Assembly (NCBI GenBank): GCA_902604975.1
Contig: CACLAY010000002.1
Coordinates: 1 to 64,000 of the forward strand
Length of the DNA: 64,000 nt
Source: an uncultured Pelagibacteraceae bacterium
GTDB taxonomy: Bacteria > Pseudomonadota > Alphaproteobacteria > Pelagibacterales > Pelagibacteraceae
Direction of reading: 5' to 3'
Part shown: positions 52,412-61,705 of the stretch, piece by piece
Position numbering within the stretch: position 1 is the first letter of the stretch
Layout: each line of letters opens with the position of its first letter
The notes under the pieces: generated by a model
The model's input: only the letters and a program-made list of their open reading frames with translations
Told to the model about the DNA's origin: nothing
The model's database searches: none
Program-made: the position numbers and the translations under genes

Positions 52412-54282
52412 TGATAAACCAAATTGGAAATTATTCACTTTATATTGCTTTACTGTCATCTATTTTAATAATCATTCAATCTCCAATATTATTAAATCGC
52501 AATAATATAAATGTTAGTGGAAGAATTTTTTCACTAATTTCTATTCAATCATTAATGATTATAATAAGTTTCATTGCTCTTGTAATAGCCTTTATAATCT
52601 CAGATTTTAGTAATGAGACAGTCTATAATAATTCTCATACCTCTAAACCTTTATTCTATAAAATCTCAGGAACATGGGGAAACCATGAGGGAAGTTTACT
52701 TCTTTGGTTATTAGTATTATCAATTTTTTTATTAATTTTTACAATTAATTCAAAAAATCTTTCAAATAAATATAGGATTCTTACTTTATTTTTTCAGGAA
52801 ATAATAATTGCAGGATTTTTATTATTTATTCTTTTTACTTCAAATCCCTTTATGAGTTTATTCCCAATTCCAAACGAGGGAACTGGTTTAAATCCAATAC
52901 TTCAAGACCCAGCATTAGCAATTCATCCACCAATATTATATTTAGGATATGTTGGAACATCTATTATTTTTTCTTCCTCACTCGCAGCCTTAATATCAGG
53001 TTCTGTAAATAAAACCTGGGCCAAGCATATAAAGAATTGGGTACTGGTTTCATGGATTTTTTTATCTATTGGAATTTTATTAGGATCTATATGGGCTTAT
53101 TATGAACTAGGATGGGGAGGTTTTTGGTTTTGGGATCCAGTTGAAAATGTATCCCTTATGCCATGGTTTTGTTTAACGGCTTTATTTCACACTATTTTGA
53201 TTTTGGAAAAAAGAGAAATGTTTCATTCCTGGGCAGTAATTTTATCAATTACAACTTTTTCATTAAGTATGAGTGGAACATTTTTAGTTAGATCTGGTAT
53301 TTTAAATTCAATCCATACTTTTGCAAATGATCCATCAAGGGGAGTATTTATTCTTTGTTTTTTATTTATATTAATTACGTTGTCTATTTTTATTTATTTT
53401 TTTTATCAAAACAAAATCAAAAACAATTTCACAAAAACTTATATTGTTAGTAAAGAAACAGCTGTTCTAGTTAATAACTTGTTTATGATGTTTTTTTTAT
53501 CGGTTGTCTTAATTGGCACAGTTTATCCAATATTTCTAGAAGTAGTAAATAATGATAAAATTTCAGTTGGTCCCCCCTTTTATCATAAATTAATTGTACC
53601 TTTTTTGATTCCTTTTTTAATTTTTATGGCAACTGGACCAAATTTAAATTGGATTAAAGATAAAATAAATAAAATTAATCAACAGCAGCTTTTATTTTTT
53701 ATTTTATCAATAATTATTTCTTTTATTTTTTTAAAAAGAGTTGGAATTTCTTATCTATTTTCACTCCCACTTTTTATTGCAAGTATTTTTCTTTTTTTAA
53801 TTACTATTAAAGATTTTTCAGTAAAAAAAACAAATTTATCTCAAAAAATATCTCATTTCGGTTTTAGTTTGTTTATTTTAAGTGTTTTAGTCAATGGTGT
53901 TCTTGCAAAAGAGTACTCATCAAATATGAAAGTTGGAGATGAAAGAAAATTTTTAAATAAAACAATTAAATTTGAAAGTCTTAAAGTAAATGAAAGTAAA
54001 AATTACCAGTCTTTAGAGGCAAATTTTAAAATTTCAGACAAAAATAATTCGATCAATTTGAAACCAGAGGTAAGAGTTTATGATCAGCCACAAACAATAA
54101 CTAGTGAGGCCGATATAAAATCGACATTATACTCTGATAATTTTTTGGTGTTTAATATATTAAAAAATGATGGATTTTATAATGTCAGGTATCAAATAAA
54201 ACCGTTTATGATATGGATTTGGATATCAATAATATTAATCTCCTTTGGAGGGATATTAAGCATAGTAAAAAAAAATGGTTAA
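52411..54282 (+). CDS. ccmF: Cytochrome c heme lyase subunit CcmF
   Basis: Large membrane protein that ligates heme to apocytochrome c with CcmH. The 623 residues hold about 14 membrane helices, the first signature ISGTWGNHEGSLLLWLLVLS, DPALAIHPPILYLGYVGTS and the tryptophan-rich WWD motif GWGGFWFWDPVENVSLMPWFCLTALFHT, followed by SWAVILSITTFSLSMSGTFLVRSGILNSIHTFANDPSRG. All conserved His are seen. Ends with a membrane segment after a periplasmic domain. Overlaps ccmG by 8 bases. Confidence 0.97.
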   Translation: MINQIGNYSLYIALLSSILIIIQSPILLNRNNINVSGRIFSLISIQSLMIIISFIALVIAFIISDFSNETVYNNSHTSKPLFYKISGTWGNHEGSLLLWLLVLSIFLLIFTINSKNLSNKYRILTLFFQEIIIAGFLLFILFTSNPFMSLFPIPNEGTGLNPILQDPALAIHPPILYLGYVGTSIIFSSSLAALISGSVNKTWAKHIKNWVLVSWIFLSIGILLGSIWAYYELGWGGFWFWDPVENVSLMPWFCLTALFHTILILEKREMFHSWAVILSITTFSLSMSGTFLVRSGILNSIHTFANDPSRGVFILCFLFILITLSIFIYFFYQNKIKNNFTKTYIVSKETAVLVNNLFMMFFLSVVLIGTVYPIFLEVVNNDKISVGPPFYHKLIVPFLIPFLIFMATGPNLNWIKDKINKINQQQLLFFILSIIISFIFLKRVGISYLFSLPLFIASIFLFLITIKDFSVKKTNLSQKISHFGFSLFILSVLVNGVLAKEYSSNMKVGDERKFLNKTIKFESLKVNESKNYQSLEANFKISDKNNSINLKPEVRVYDQPQTITSEADIKSTLYSDNFLVFNILKNDGFYNVRYQIKPFMIWIWISIILISFGGILSIVKKNG

Positions 54283-54808
54283 AAATATTAAGCTAATAGC
54301 AGTAGTTTTTTTAGTTATTGTAAGTTTTTTTATTCTTCTTAAAGGCCTTAATAAAACAAATAATTATTCCCCCAATTTAAACTCAAGTAATATTGATTTT
54401 AACTTTAAAGCTAAGTTTCTTTATTCTAATGAGGAGACAACATTATACGAATTGATAAATGATAAAGATTTTTCATTAATAAATATATGGGCCTCATGGT
54501 GTCTACCATGTCGAGATGAGCATCCTTATTTATTAAATTTAAATTCGTTAGGTAAATTAAATATTATTGGAATTAACTATAAAGATAGTGAGGTAAATGC
54601 AAAAAAATTCATTAAAGAATTGGGTAATCCGTATTCTAAAATTGTAGTTGATCCTTCAGGAGTTAATTCAATTGAGCTAGGTGCATATGGTGTACCTGAA
54701 ACAATTCTTATAAATAACAATTCCAAAACTATTTTAAAAAAATATATTGGTCCACTTGATGATAAAAAACTTGCTGAACTTAAAATAATAATCAAAAATG
54801 AAAATTAA
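54275..54808 (+). CDS. ccmG: Thiol:disulfide oxidoreductase CcmG (DsbE)
   Basis: Periplasmic thioredoxin-fold reductase that keeps apocytochrome c cysteines reduced. The 177 residues have an N-terminal anchor (LIAVVFLVIVSFFILLKGL), the active site LINIWASWCLPCRDEHPYLLNLN (WCxxC) near residue 74-77, IGINYKDSEVNAKKFIKELG and the cis-Pro GAYGVPETILI. Full length. Overlaps ccmH by 11 bases. Confidence 0.95.
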   Translation: MVKNIKLIAVVFLVIVSFFILLKGLNKTNNYSPNLNSSNIDFNFKAKFLYSNEETTLYELINDKDFSLINIWASWCLPCRDEHPYLLNLNSLGKLNIIGINYKDSEVNAKKFIKELGNPYSKIVVDPSGVNSIELGAYGVPETILINNNSKTILKKYIGPLDDKKLAELKIIIKNEN

Positions 54809-55160
54809 AATTTTAGTCCTTACAATATTTTACTTAATAGGTTCTTTTAATCTATCATATGCAGCTAATTCTAAAAAGGTTGATCAAATTTCAAAAAATT
54901 TGAGATGTTTAATTTGTCAAGGACAATCAGTTTATGACTCTCAATCTGATTTTGCTTTAAGTATGAAAATTTTAATTCAAAATAAAATCGATGAAGGTAA
55001 AAATGATGAACAGATTTATGATTTTCTTAAGAGCAAGTATGGAGAGTGGATAGTTTATGATCCAGAAATCAACAAAAACACAGTTTTACTTTGGGTATTA
55101 CCTTTGATTTTATTTGTTTTTGGCGGTATTTTAATTCTTAGAAAAGTATCTATAAAGTAG
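54798..55160 (+). CDS. ccmH: Cytochrome c maturation protein CcmH (CycL)
   Basis: Membrane-anchored thiol-redox partner of CcmF. The 120 residues have a signal peptide, then ISKNLRCLICQGQSVYDSQSDFALSMKILIQNKIDEGKNDEQIYDFLKSKYGEWIVYDPE, with the RC-xx-C motif (RCLIC), and one C-terminal membrane helix (TVLLWVLPLILFVFGGILIL). The short single-domain form without the CcmI TPR part; no ccmI is found next to it. Confidence 0.95.
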   Translation: MKIKILVLTIFYLIGSFNLSYAANSKKVDQISKNLRCLICQGQSVYDSQSDFALSMKILIQNKIDEGKNDEQIYDFLKSKYGEWIVYDPEINKNTVLLWVLPLILFVFGGILILRKVSIK

Positions 55161-55173
55161 GTACAAATTTTTT

Positions 55174-55674
55174 ATGCAAACCATTTTAAAATTATTGTTA
55201 ATTTATTTTTTGCTGGGTTTAAATTTAGCAAATGCAGATGGACATAGTTCTAATGAAAATTGGAGTTTTTACACTGGGACTTTTGATTTTAGTGATGAGG
55301 GAAAAAAGTCTACTTTAATTGGTATACAGCATGTTAATACTGGAAAAGATAAAGAGAGCTTTTTAGGAATCCTTCAACCAGTAACAGGTCTAATGGTGAC
55401 AGCAGATAACGCGGCATACATTTATACAGGTTTTCAAATTTACAATGAGGGTCCTTTGAAGTTTACTCCAAGCTTTACTCCTGGTCTATATTCTAAAGGT
55501 GATGGTAAAGATTTAGGACATGTGATTGAGTTTAAAACAGAAATACAAATTTCTTATGAATTTTCATCAAATAGTGAAATAGCCCTGTCATATAACCATA
55601 TATCAAACGCGAGCCTTGGGGATAAAAATCCTGGGGCAAATAGTTATATGTTTAATTATATAAAAAAATTTTAA
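55174..55674 (+). CDS. PagL-like lipid A 3-O-deacylase (acyloxyacyl hydrolase family)
   Basis: Outer-membrane beta-barrel enzyme family that trims lipid A. The 166 residues have a signal peptide (MQTILKLLLIYFLLGLNLANA), then alternating beta strands (WSFYTGTFDF, TLIGIQHV, GFQIYNEGPLKFTPSFTPGLYS, VIEFKTEIQISYEF) and the PagL-type catalytic stretch SYNHISNASLGDKNPGANSYMF with the His-Ser pair, ending in aromatic F. Sits 13 bases behind ccmH. Confidence 0.8.
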   Translation: MQTILKLLLIYFLLGLNLANADGHSSNENWSFYTGTFDFSDEGKKSTLIGIQHVNTGKDKESFLGILQPVTGLMVTADNAAYIYTGFQIYNEGPLKFTPSFTPGLYSKGDGKDLGHVIEFKTEIQISYEFSSNSEIALSYNHISNASLGDKNPGANSYMFNYIKKF

Positions 55675-55683
55675 ATTAAAATT

Positions 55684-56835
55684 ATGAATTTAAAAGACTG
55701 TCACAATTTTGGTGATTTTAGAAAATTAGCTAAAAAAAAATTACCTTCTCCAATTTTTCACTACATTGATGGTGCAGCTGATGATGAAATAACGTATGCA
55801 AGAAATACTAGTGCTTTTGATGATGTTGATTTAGTTCCAAATGTTTTAAGAGGAGTTGAAAATGTTGATCTTTCAACAACAATATTTGGAAAAAAATTGG
55901 ATTTACCGTTTTACCTAGCACCCACAGCATTACAAAGACTTTTTCATTATGATGGAGAAAGAGCAGTTGGAAAGGCAGCAAAAAAATTTAATACAATGTT
56001 TGGTGTTTCAGCTTTGGCTACAGTCAGTGTAGAAGAAATTTCTGCTATGATTGATACTCCTAAGATGTTTCAATTTTATTTTCACAAAGATAGAGGCTTA
56101 AATGACTCTTGTTTAGAGAGAGCCAAAGCAGCAAAATTCGATGTAATGGCTTTAACGGTGGATACTATTACAGGTGGAAACCGAGAGAGAGATTTAAGAA
56201 CTGGATTTACATCTCCGCCTAAATTAACTCTATCAAGTTTGTTTAGTTTTGCCACTAAGCCTATGTGGGGAATAAACTATCTGACTAAAGGTAAATTTGA
56301 ATTACCACACCTTCAAGATTTTGTGAAAGAAGGTACAAGCACTAACTCTTCAATTGGGAGTTATTTTTCTACTATGTTAGACCAATCTATGAATTGGAAA
56401 GATGCTGAAAAACTTTGTTCTCAATGGGGTGGCCATTTTGCGCTTAAAGGTATTATGAGTGTTGAAGATGCAAAAAAAGCTGTAGATATTGGTTGCACTG
56501 GAATTATGGTTTCAAATCACGGAGGAAGACAACTTGATGGTTCTAGATCTCCTTTTGATCAACTTGCAGAAATTGTTGATGCTGTTGGCGATAAACTTGA
56601 TGTTATATGTGAAGGCGGAATTCATAGAGGAACTCACATGCTAAAAGCACTATCTTTAGGAGCTAAAGCTTGTTCAGGTGGAAGACTTTATCTTTATGCT
56701 TTAGCTGCAGCAGGTCAAGCAGGAGTGGAAAGAGCACTAAATCAATATAAAACTGAACTGCAACGAGATATGAAACTAATGGGTTGCACAAAAATCAGTG
56801 ACCTAAACAGAAGTAATTTAAGATTCAGAATATAA
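55684..56835 (+). CDS. FMN-dependent alpha-hydroxy acid dehydrogenase, copy 1
   Basis: Member of the LldD/glycolate oxidase family, oxidising a 2-hydroxyacid such as L-lactate or glycolate with FMN. The 383-residue TIM barrel has FHYIDGAADDEITYARN, FYLAPTALQRLFHYDGERA, FQFYFHKDRG, GIMVSNHGGRQLDGSRSPFDQL with the catalytic His, and a phosphate-site loop CEGGIHRGTHMLKALSLGAKACSGGRLYLYALAAAGQAGVERAL. In that loop the usual DGG(I/V)RRG reads EGGIHRG. It shares its first TM-free start NLKDCHNFGDFRKLAKKKLP with copy 2, whose ATG overlaps its stop. Confidence 0.92.
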   Translation: MNLKDCHNFGDFRKLAKKKLPSPIFHYIDGAADDEITYARNTSAFDDVDLVPNVLRGVENVDLSTTIFGKKLDLPFYLAPTALQRLFHYDGERAVGKAAKKFNTMFGVSALATVSVEEISAMIDTPKMFQFYFHKDRGLNDSCLERAKAAKFDVMALTVDTITGGNRERDLRTGFTSPPKLTLSSLFSFATKPMWGINYLTKGKFELPHLQDFVKEGTSTNSSIGSYFSTMLDQSMNWKDAEKLCSQWGGHFALKGIMSVEDAKKAVDIGCTGIMVSNHGGRQLDGSRSPFDQLAEIVDAVGDKLDVICEGGIHRGTHMLKALSLGAKACSGGRLYLYALAAAGQAGVERALNQYKTELQRDMKLMGCTKISDLNRSNLRFRI

Positions 56836-57986
56836 TGAGTTTGAGCAATTGCTATAACTTTGATGACTTTAGAAAGTTAGCAAAAAAAAAACTCCCTGCA
56901 CCTATTTTTCATTATATAGATGGAGGGGCAGACGATGAAGTTACAATGAATAGAAATACAGATTCATTTAATGACTGTGATCTAATTCCAAATATTTTAA
57001 ATAGTGTTGGTGAACCTGATTTAAAAACAGAGGTCTTTGGAACAAAGATGGATATGCCGATCTTTTTATCACCTACGGCTATGCAAAGTTTATATCACCC
57101 AGACGGAGATAAGGCTTCTGCTCGTGCTGCAGAAAAATTTGGTACGATATACAGTATGTCTACCATGGCTTCCTTTTCGATTGAAGAAATTGCAAATCTT
57201 TCAAGTGGGCCGAAAATTTTCCAATTGTATATTCATAAGGATCAATCGATAACTAATGACTTAATTGATAGATGTAAAAGAGCAAACTTCAATGGAATGT
57301 GTGTCACAGTTGACACTATTGTTGCTGGAAATAGAGAAAGAGATCACAGGACAGGTTTTACAACACCACCAAAATTTACTTTAGATAGTTTAATGAGTTT
57401 TGCCATGAGACCTCAGTGGGTCTTTAATTATTTTACGCATAAAAAATTTGAATTAGCAAATCTTAAAGATAAAGTTGATAAGGGTACAAATATTGCCCAA
57501 TCTGTTATGGGATATATAAATGAGCAATATGATCCTGCCATGAATTGGAAAGATGCAGAGTATTGTATAAAAAAATGGGACGGTCCAATTGCACTTAAAG
57601 GAGTTATGTCAGTTGATGACGCTAAAAGAGCAATAGACATAGGATGTACCGCTATAATGATATCAAACCATGGTGGAAGACAACTTGACGGGTCTAGATC
57701 TCCTTTTGATCAAGTAAAATCTATAAGAGATGCTGTTGGAGATAAATTAGAGGTAATTTTAGATGGTGGAGTTCGAAGAGGAACACATGTTCTTAAAGCT
57801 TTAGCAGCAGGTGCGACAGCTTGTAGTTTTGGTAAAGCTTTTTTGTTTAGTTTAGGGGCTGGTGGCCAAGAAGGAGTAGAAAGATTACTACAAAATATGC
57901 ATGATGAAATAAGACGTAACATGATCTTGATGGGATGCAAAAGTATAAGAGACTTAGATGAGTCCAAAATTATTTATAGAAGATAA
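56835..57986 (+). CDS. FMN-dependent alpha-hydroxy acid dehydrogenase, copy 2
   Basis: Tandem paralog of the preceding gene, same 383-residue length and layout (NFDDFRKLAKKKLPAPIFHYIDGGADDEVTMNRN, FLSPTAMQSLYHPDGDKA, FQLYIHKDQS, AIMISNHGGRQLDGSRSPFDQVKSI). Here the FMN phosphate loop is canonical, LDGGVRRGTHVLKALAAGATACSFGKAFLFSLGAGGQEGVERLL, but the later GRP-type segment reads GKAFLF. The two copies therefore differ at cofactor-site positions and probably in substrate. Start overlaps copy 1 by 1 base. Confidence 0.92.
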   Translation: MSLSNCYNFDDFRKLAKKKLPAPIFHYIDGGADDEVTMNRNTDSFNDCDLIPNILNSVGEPDLKTEVFGTKMDMPIFLSPTAMQSLYHPDGDKASARAAEKFGTIYSMSTMASFSIEEIANLSSGPKIFQLYIHKDQSITNDLIDRCKRANFNGMCVTVDTIVAGNRERDHRTGFTTPPKFTLDSLMSFAMRPQWVFNYFTHKKFELANLKDKVDKGTNIAQSVMGYINEQYDPAMNWKDAEYCIKKWDGPIALKGVMSVDDAKRAIDIGCTAIMISNHGGRQLDGSRSPFDQVKSIRDAVGDKLEVILDGGVRRGTHVLKALAAGATACSFGKAFLFSLGAGGQEGVERLLQNMHDEIRRNMILMGCKSIRDLDESKIIYRR

Positions 57987-58051
57987 AAAATTTTAATTAA
58001 TAGACATAGATAACCTTTTCAGTTAGTTTTCTCACATTAAAAAATAAAATT

Positions 58052-59218
58052 ATGATATTGGCAAAAAATTTAGAAAACTTAGGAACAGAGTCTGCATTCA
58101 GCGTATTAGCTGAAGCTAAAGCATTAGAAGCAAAGGGTCACCCAATGATACATTTGGGATTAGGTCAACCGGATTTTAAAACACCAAAACATGTAGTTGA
58201 AGCTGCAAAAAAAGCTTTAGACGATGGTCATCATGGATATGTTATGTCTAACGGAATTCCAGAATGTAGAGAAGCTGTAACAAGATGGATTAAAAAACGA
58301 TATAATTCAGATATTGATGCTGAAAGAATTTTAATCATGCCAGGTGGAAAGCCCACAATGAGTTATGCTATTCAATGTTTTGGTGAACCAGGAGCAGAAA
58401 TAATTCATCCTACACCTGCCTTCCCAATTTATGAGTCAATGATAAATTATACTGGTTCAACACCAGTACCATACGATCTTACTGAAGATAAAGATCTTAA
58501 ATTTGATCCAGATAAAATATTATCTTTAATTACTGATAAAACTAGATTGTTAATTTTAATTAACCCAAATAACCCAACGGGAAGTTTTGTTGAGAAGCCA
58601 GTGATAGATTATTTTGCTAAAGAGTTAGAAAAACATCCACATGTTACGATCTTAAGCGATGAAATCTATAGTAGACAAATTTTTGACTACAAAGAAATGC
58701 CATCGTTTTTTCATTATGAAAATTTAAGAGATAGGTTAATTGTATTAGAAGGTTGGAGTAAAGCATATTCAATGACTGGATGGAGATTAGGTTGGAGTTT
58801 TTGGCCGAAAGAACTAGTTGAACATGTGAATAAATTATTAATTAATAGTGTATCTTGTGTAAATGCAGCAGCACAATTTGCTGGTATAGCTGCATTGGAT
58901 GGACCAGATGATTCAATTAAAGATATGTTAGATAAGTTTACTTTAAGAAGAAATTTAATTCATAAAGGTTTAAATGATTTACCAGGGATAGAGTGCAGTC
59001 TCCCAGGTGGAGCTTTTTATGCATTTCCAAATGTAAAAGGTACTGGAATGACAGGCGCAGAATTTTGTAAAAAAGCAATGCATGAAGCTGGTGTTGCAAT
59101 AGTGCCTGGAACAGCATTTGGACAAACTTGCCAAGACTACGTAAGATTTAGTTTTGCCGCATCTAGAGATAACATACAGCAGGCCTTAGAAAATATAGGC
59201 AAGATGCTTTCTAAATAG
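58052..59218 (+). CDS. Class I/II pyridoxal-phosphate aminotransferase
   Basis: PLP enzyme of the aspartate/alanine transaminase superfamily. The 388-residue protein shows MIHLGLGQPDFKTPKHV, YVMSNGIPECREAVTRWI, ILIMPGGKPTMSYAIQC, LLILINPNNPTGSF, ILSDEIYSRQIF and the PLP lysine in LEGWSKAYSMTGWRLGW. The C-terminal RFSFAASRDNIQQALENI carries the substrate-carboxylate Arg. Its location among 2-hydroxyacid and glyoxylate-related enzymes suggests glyoxylate or pyruvate as an amino acceptor, which is inference. Starts 65 bases after the second hydroxyacid dehydrogenase. Confidence 0.93.
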   Translation: MILAKNLENLGTESAFSVLAEAKALEAKGHPMIHLGLGQPDFKTPKHVVEAAKKALDDGHHGYVMSNGIPECREAVTRWIKKRYNSDIDAERILIMPGGKPTMSYAIQCFGEPGAEIIHPTPAFPIYESMINYTGSTPVPYDLTEDKDLKFDPDKILSLITDKTRLLILINPNNPTGSFVEKPVIDYFAKELEKHPHVTILSDEIYSRQIFDYKEMPSFFHYENLRDRLIVLEGWSKAYSMTGWRLGWSFWPKELVEHVNKLLINSVSCVNAAAQFAGIAALDGPDDSIKDMLDKFTLRRNLIHKGLNDLPGIECSLPGGAFYAFPNVKGTGMTGAEFCKKAMHEAGVAIVPGTAFGQTCQDYVRFSFAASRDNIQQALENIGKMLSK

Positions 59219-59255
59219 GCTGTATTTTTAAAAGATTTTTCTGTAATATTTACTT

Positions 59256-60629
59256 ATGAATGAGAATGTACAAACAGAATTGAAAAAAATCTTTAACGGA
59301 AGATTTTCAACCTCAGAGTCTACACGAGCAAATTATGCAAGAGGTGAAGATACGTATGATCCAATTCTTTCAAAAGCTGTAGTATTTCCAGAAACAAATG
59401 AGGAAGTTTCTCAATTATTAAAACTATGTAACGAACATAAAATACCTGTAGTTCCATTTGGTACAGGTACTTCTTTAGAAGGTCACGTTGTGGGAAATCA
59501 AAACGGTATTACTATTTCTCTTGAAAAAATGAATAAAGTTTTAAGTGTCAATGCCGAGGACTTTGATTGTAGAGTTCAAGCAAATGTCACAAGAAAACAA
59601 TTAAACGAATATTTGAGAGAAGATGGAGTATTTTTTCCAATTGATCCAGGCGCAGATGCTGCTCTTGGTGGGATGGCAGCAACGTCAGCTTCAGGAACAA
59701 TGGCTGTTAAATATGGAACTATGAGAACTGTAATTTCAGGTCTGACAGTTGTTCTTCCAAATGGAGATATTATTAAAACAGGAGCTAGAACAAAAAAAAC
59801 TTCTGCGGGATATAATCTTACAAATCTATTTATAGGTTCAGAGGGAACACTTGGAATTATTACTGAAGTACAATTAAGATTATCACCTATACCTGAAAGT
59901 ATTATGAGTGCAGTTTGTTATTTTCCAGATTTAGACTCTGCAGTTAAAGCATCTCAAGAAGTTATCCAATATGGTGTTCCGATTGCAAGAATTGAAATGC
60001 TTAACAAAGATCAAATGGAAATAAGTATTAAGTATTCTAAATTAGATAATATAAAAGCGTCACCTACTCTATTTTTTGAATTTCATGGAAGTGAAGCATC
60101 AAATAATGAAAATATTGGAATTGTAGAAGAAATTTCAAAAAGTAATGGCGGAAGTGATTTTCAATGGGCGTCTTCTCCTGAAGAGCAAAAAAAATTATGG
60201 AAAGCAAGACACGATGTTTACTATTCTGTTAAAGCTTTGGGAAATGATATGAAAGTTTATTCTACAGACGTATGTGTACCAATTTCAAGATTAGTTGAGT
60301 GTATTTCATGGGCAGAAAAAGAAGTACAAAAGCTGGGACTAACTGCTCCAATGGTAGGTCATGTTGGTGATGGAAATTTTCATTCTATAGTTCTTTATGA
60401 TCCAGATGACGAAGACAAACAAAAAAGAATAAGACAATATAGTGATGATTTAATAAATAAAGCACTTGAACTTGAGGGAACTATAACTGGAGAACATGGT
60501 ATAGGACTTCAAAAAAAACATTACTTACTTAGAGAACATCCAGATAACGTACCTGTAATGAAATCTATTAAACGATCAATAGATGTAAATAATATAATGA
60601 ATCCTGGTAAAATCTTCGATTTAAATTAA
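59256..60629 (+). CDS. FAD-linked D-2-hydroxyacid dehydrogenase (D-lactate/glycolate type)
   Basis: Vanillyl-alcohol-oxidase-fold FAD protein of the GlcD/LDHD group. The 457 residues have AVVFPETNEEVSQLLKLCNEHKIPVVPFGTGTSLEGHVVGNQNGITISLEKMNKVL (FAD loop), FFPIDPGADAALGGMAATSASGTMAVKYGTMRTVISGLTVVLPNGDIIKTG, YNLTNLFIGSEGTLGIITEVQLRLSPIPE, KARHDVYYSVK and VGHVGDGNFHSIV, THEHG-like GEHGIGLQKKHYL. These match D-lactate dehydrogenase (cytochrome) such as human LDHD more than GlcD. Electron acceptor may be cytochrome c, matured by the nearby ccm set. Confidence 0.9.
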   Translation: MNENVQTELKKIFNGRFSTSESTRANYARGEDTYDPILSKAVVFPETNEEVSQLLKLCNEHKIPVVPFGTGTSLEGHVVGNQNGITISLEKMNKVLSVNAEDFDCRVQANVTRKQLNEYLREDGVFFPIDPGADAALGGMAATSASGTMAVKYGTMRTVISGLTVVLPNGDIIKTGARTKKTSAGYNLTNLFIGSEGTLGIITEVQLRLSPIPESIMSAVCYFPDLDSAVKASQEVIQYGVPIARIEMLNKDQMEISIKYSKLDNIKASPTLFFEFHGSEASNNENIGIVEEISKSNGGSDFQWASSPEEQKKLWKARHDVYYSVKALGNDMKVYSTDVCVPISRLVECISWAEKEVQKLGLTAPMVGHVGDGNFHSIVLYDPDDEDKQKRIRQYSDDLINKALELEGTITGEHGIGLQKKHYLLREHPDNVPVMKSIKRSIDVNNIMNPGKIFDLN

Positions 60630-60638
60630 TCTAACTTA

Positions 60639-61592
60639 ATGAAAAAAATATTGGTCACAAGAAGATTGCTAAGATCTTGTGAGGACAAAGCAAAAGAAAT
60701 CTTTGATGCAAACTTAAATCTTAATGATGAACTATATTCACAAAAAAAATTAATTGAAATGAGTGCTGGCTGTGATGGTATACTATCGGCTTTAACTGAT
60801 AAGCTTGATGCTGATACAATCAATCAATTACCAGACTCCGTCAAAATACTTTCTAACTTTGCAGTTGGATTTGGAAATATTGATTTAGAAGCAGCAAAAA
60901 ATAGAGGTATAGCAGTAACTAATACTCCAGATGTTTTAACTGATGCAACAGCAGAAATTGGAGTTCTTTTAATTCTTGGTGCTTGCAGAAGAGCTTCAGA
61001 GGGAATTGAAAGAGCTAGAGAAGGCGGATGGGTTTGGTCAGCAGATTTATTAATTGGAAAACAATTAACAGGTACAAGGCTAGGTATATTAGGTATGGGA
61101 AGAATAGGACAAAAAATTGCAAAAGTTGCTAAATCTCTTGGAATGATAATTCATTATCATAACAGATCAAAACTTAGTGAGGAAAAAGAACAAGGTGCAA
61201 TTTATCATGATAATTTAAAAGATCTTCTATCTGTATCAGATGTGTTATCTGTATGTTGTCCAGCATCAAAAGAGACAATTGATATGATTAATAAAGATAC
61301 AATCGAATACTTACCAAAAGGCGCAGTAGTTACTAATGTTGCAAGAGGAGATATAATTGAAGACGAGGCAATGGTTGATGCACTGGATAGAAGAAAAGTT
61401 TATGCAGTTGGGTTAGATGTTTATAAAAATGAGCCAAATCTAAACAAAGGTTATTACAAACATAAAAGTGCGTTTATACTTCCTCATTTAGGCAGTGCTA
61501 CAAAGGAAACTAGAACAGCTATGGCCAATCTAGCTATCGATAACTTGGATGAATACTTCAAAACTGGACACTGCAAAAACAAAGTTAACTAA
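60639..61592 (+). CDS. D-isomer-specific 2-hydroxyacid dehydrogenase (glyoxylate/hydroxypyruvate reductase type)
   Basis: NAD(P)-dependent reductase of 2-oxoacids. In 317 residues: NFAVGFGNIDLEAAKNRGIAVTNTPDVLTDATAEIGVLLILGACRRASEG, GTRLGILGMGRIGQKIAKVAKSLGM (GxGxxG), VTNVARGDIIEDEAM with the catalytic Arg, AVGLDVYKNEPNLNKGYY with the Glu, and FILPHLGSATKETRTAM with the His. TDATAEIG is typical of glyoxylate reductase. Follows the FAD dehydrogenase by 9 bases. It may balance glyoxylate and glycolate in the same pathway. Confidence 0.92.
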   Translation: MKKILVTRRLLRSCEDKAKEIFDANLNLNDELYSQKKLIEMSAGCDGILSALTDKLDADTINQLPDSVKILSNFAVGFGNIDLEAAKNRGIAVTNTPDVLTDATAEIGVLLILGACRRASEGIERAREGGWVWSADLLIGKQLTGTRLGILGMGRIGQKIAKVAKSLGMIIHYHNRSKLSEEKEQGAIYHDNLKDLLSVSDVLSVCCPASKETIDMINKDTIEYLPKGAVVTNVARGDIIEDEAMVDALDRRKVYAVGLDVYKNEPNLNKGYYKHKSAFILPHLGSATKETRTAMANLAIDNLDEYFKTGHCKNKVN

Positions 61593-61705
61593 CAATCTCA
61601 AGTTGTACTATTTAATTCCTGTGACAAAAAAAAGGTATGTTACCTAGACATATTTTTTGATTCAATCTACAATTTAAAAATAAATTTTTAATCGAGAGGA
61701 ATAAA

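Noticed and set aside
57037-57252. 71-residue plus ORF inside hydroxyacid dehydrogenase copy 2
   Set aside because: Out-of-frame shadow of a gene with clear family motifs.
61610-61660. GGTATGTTACC as a terminator after the reductase gene
   Set aside because: Only four base pairs with a three-base loop; too weak to call.
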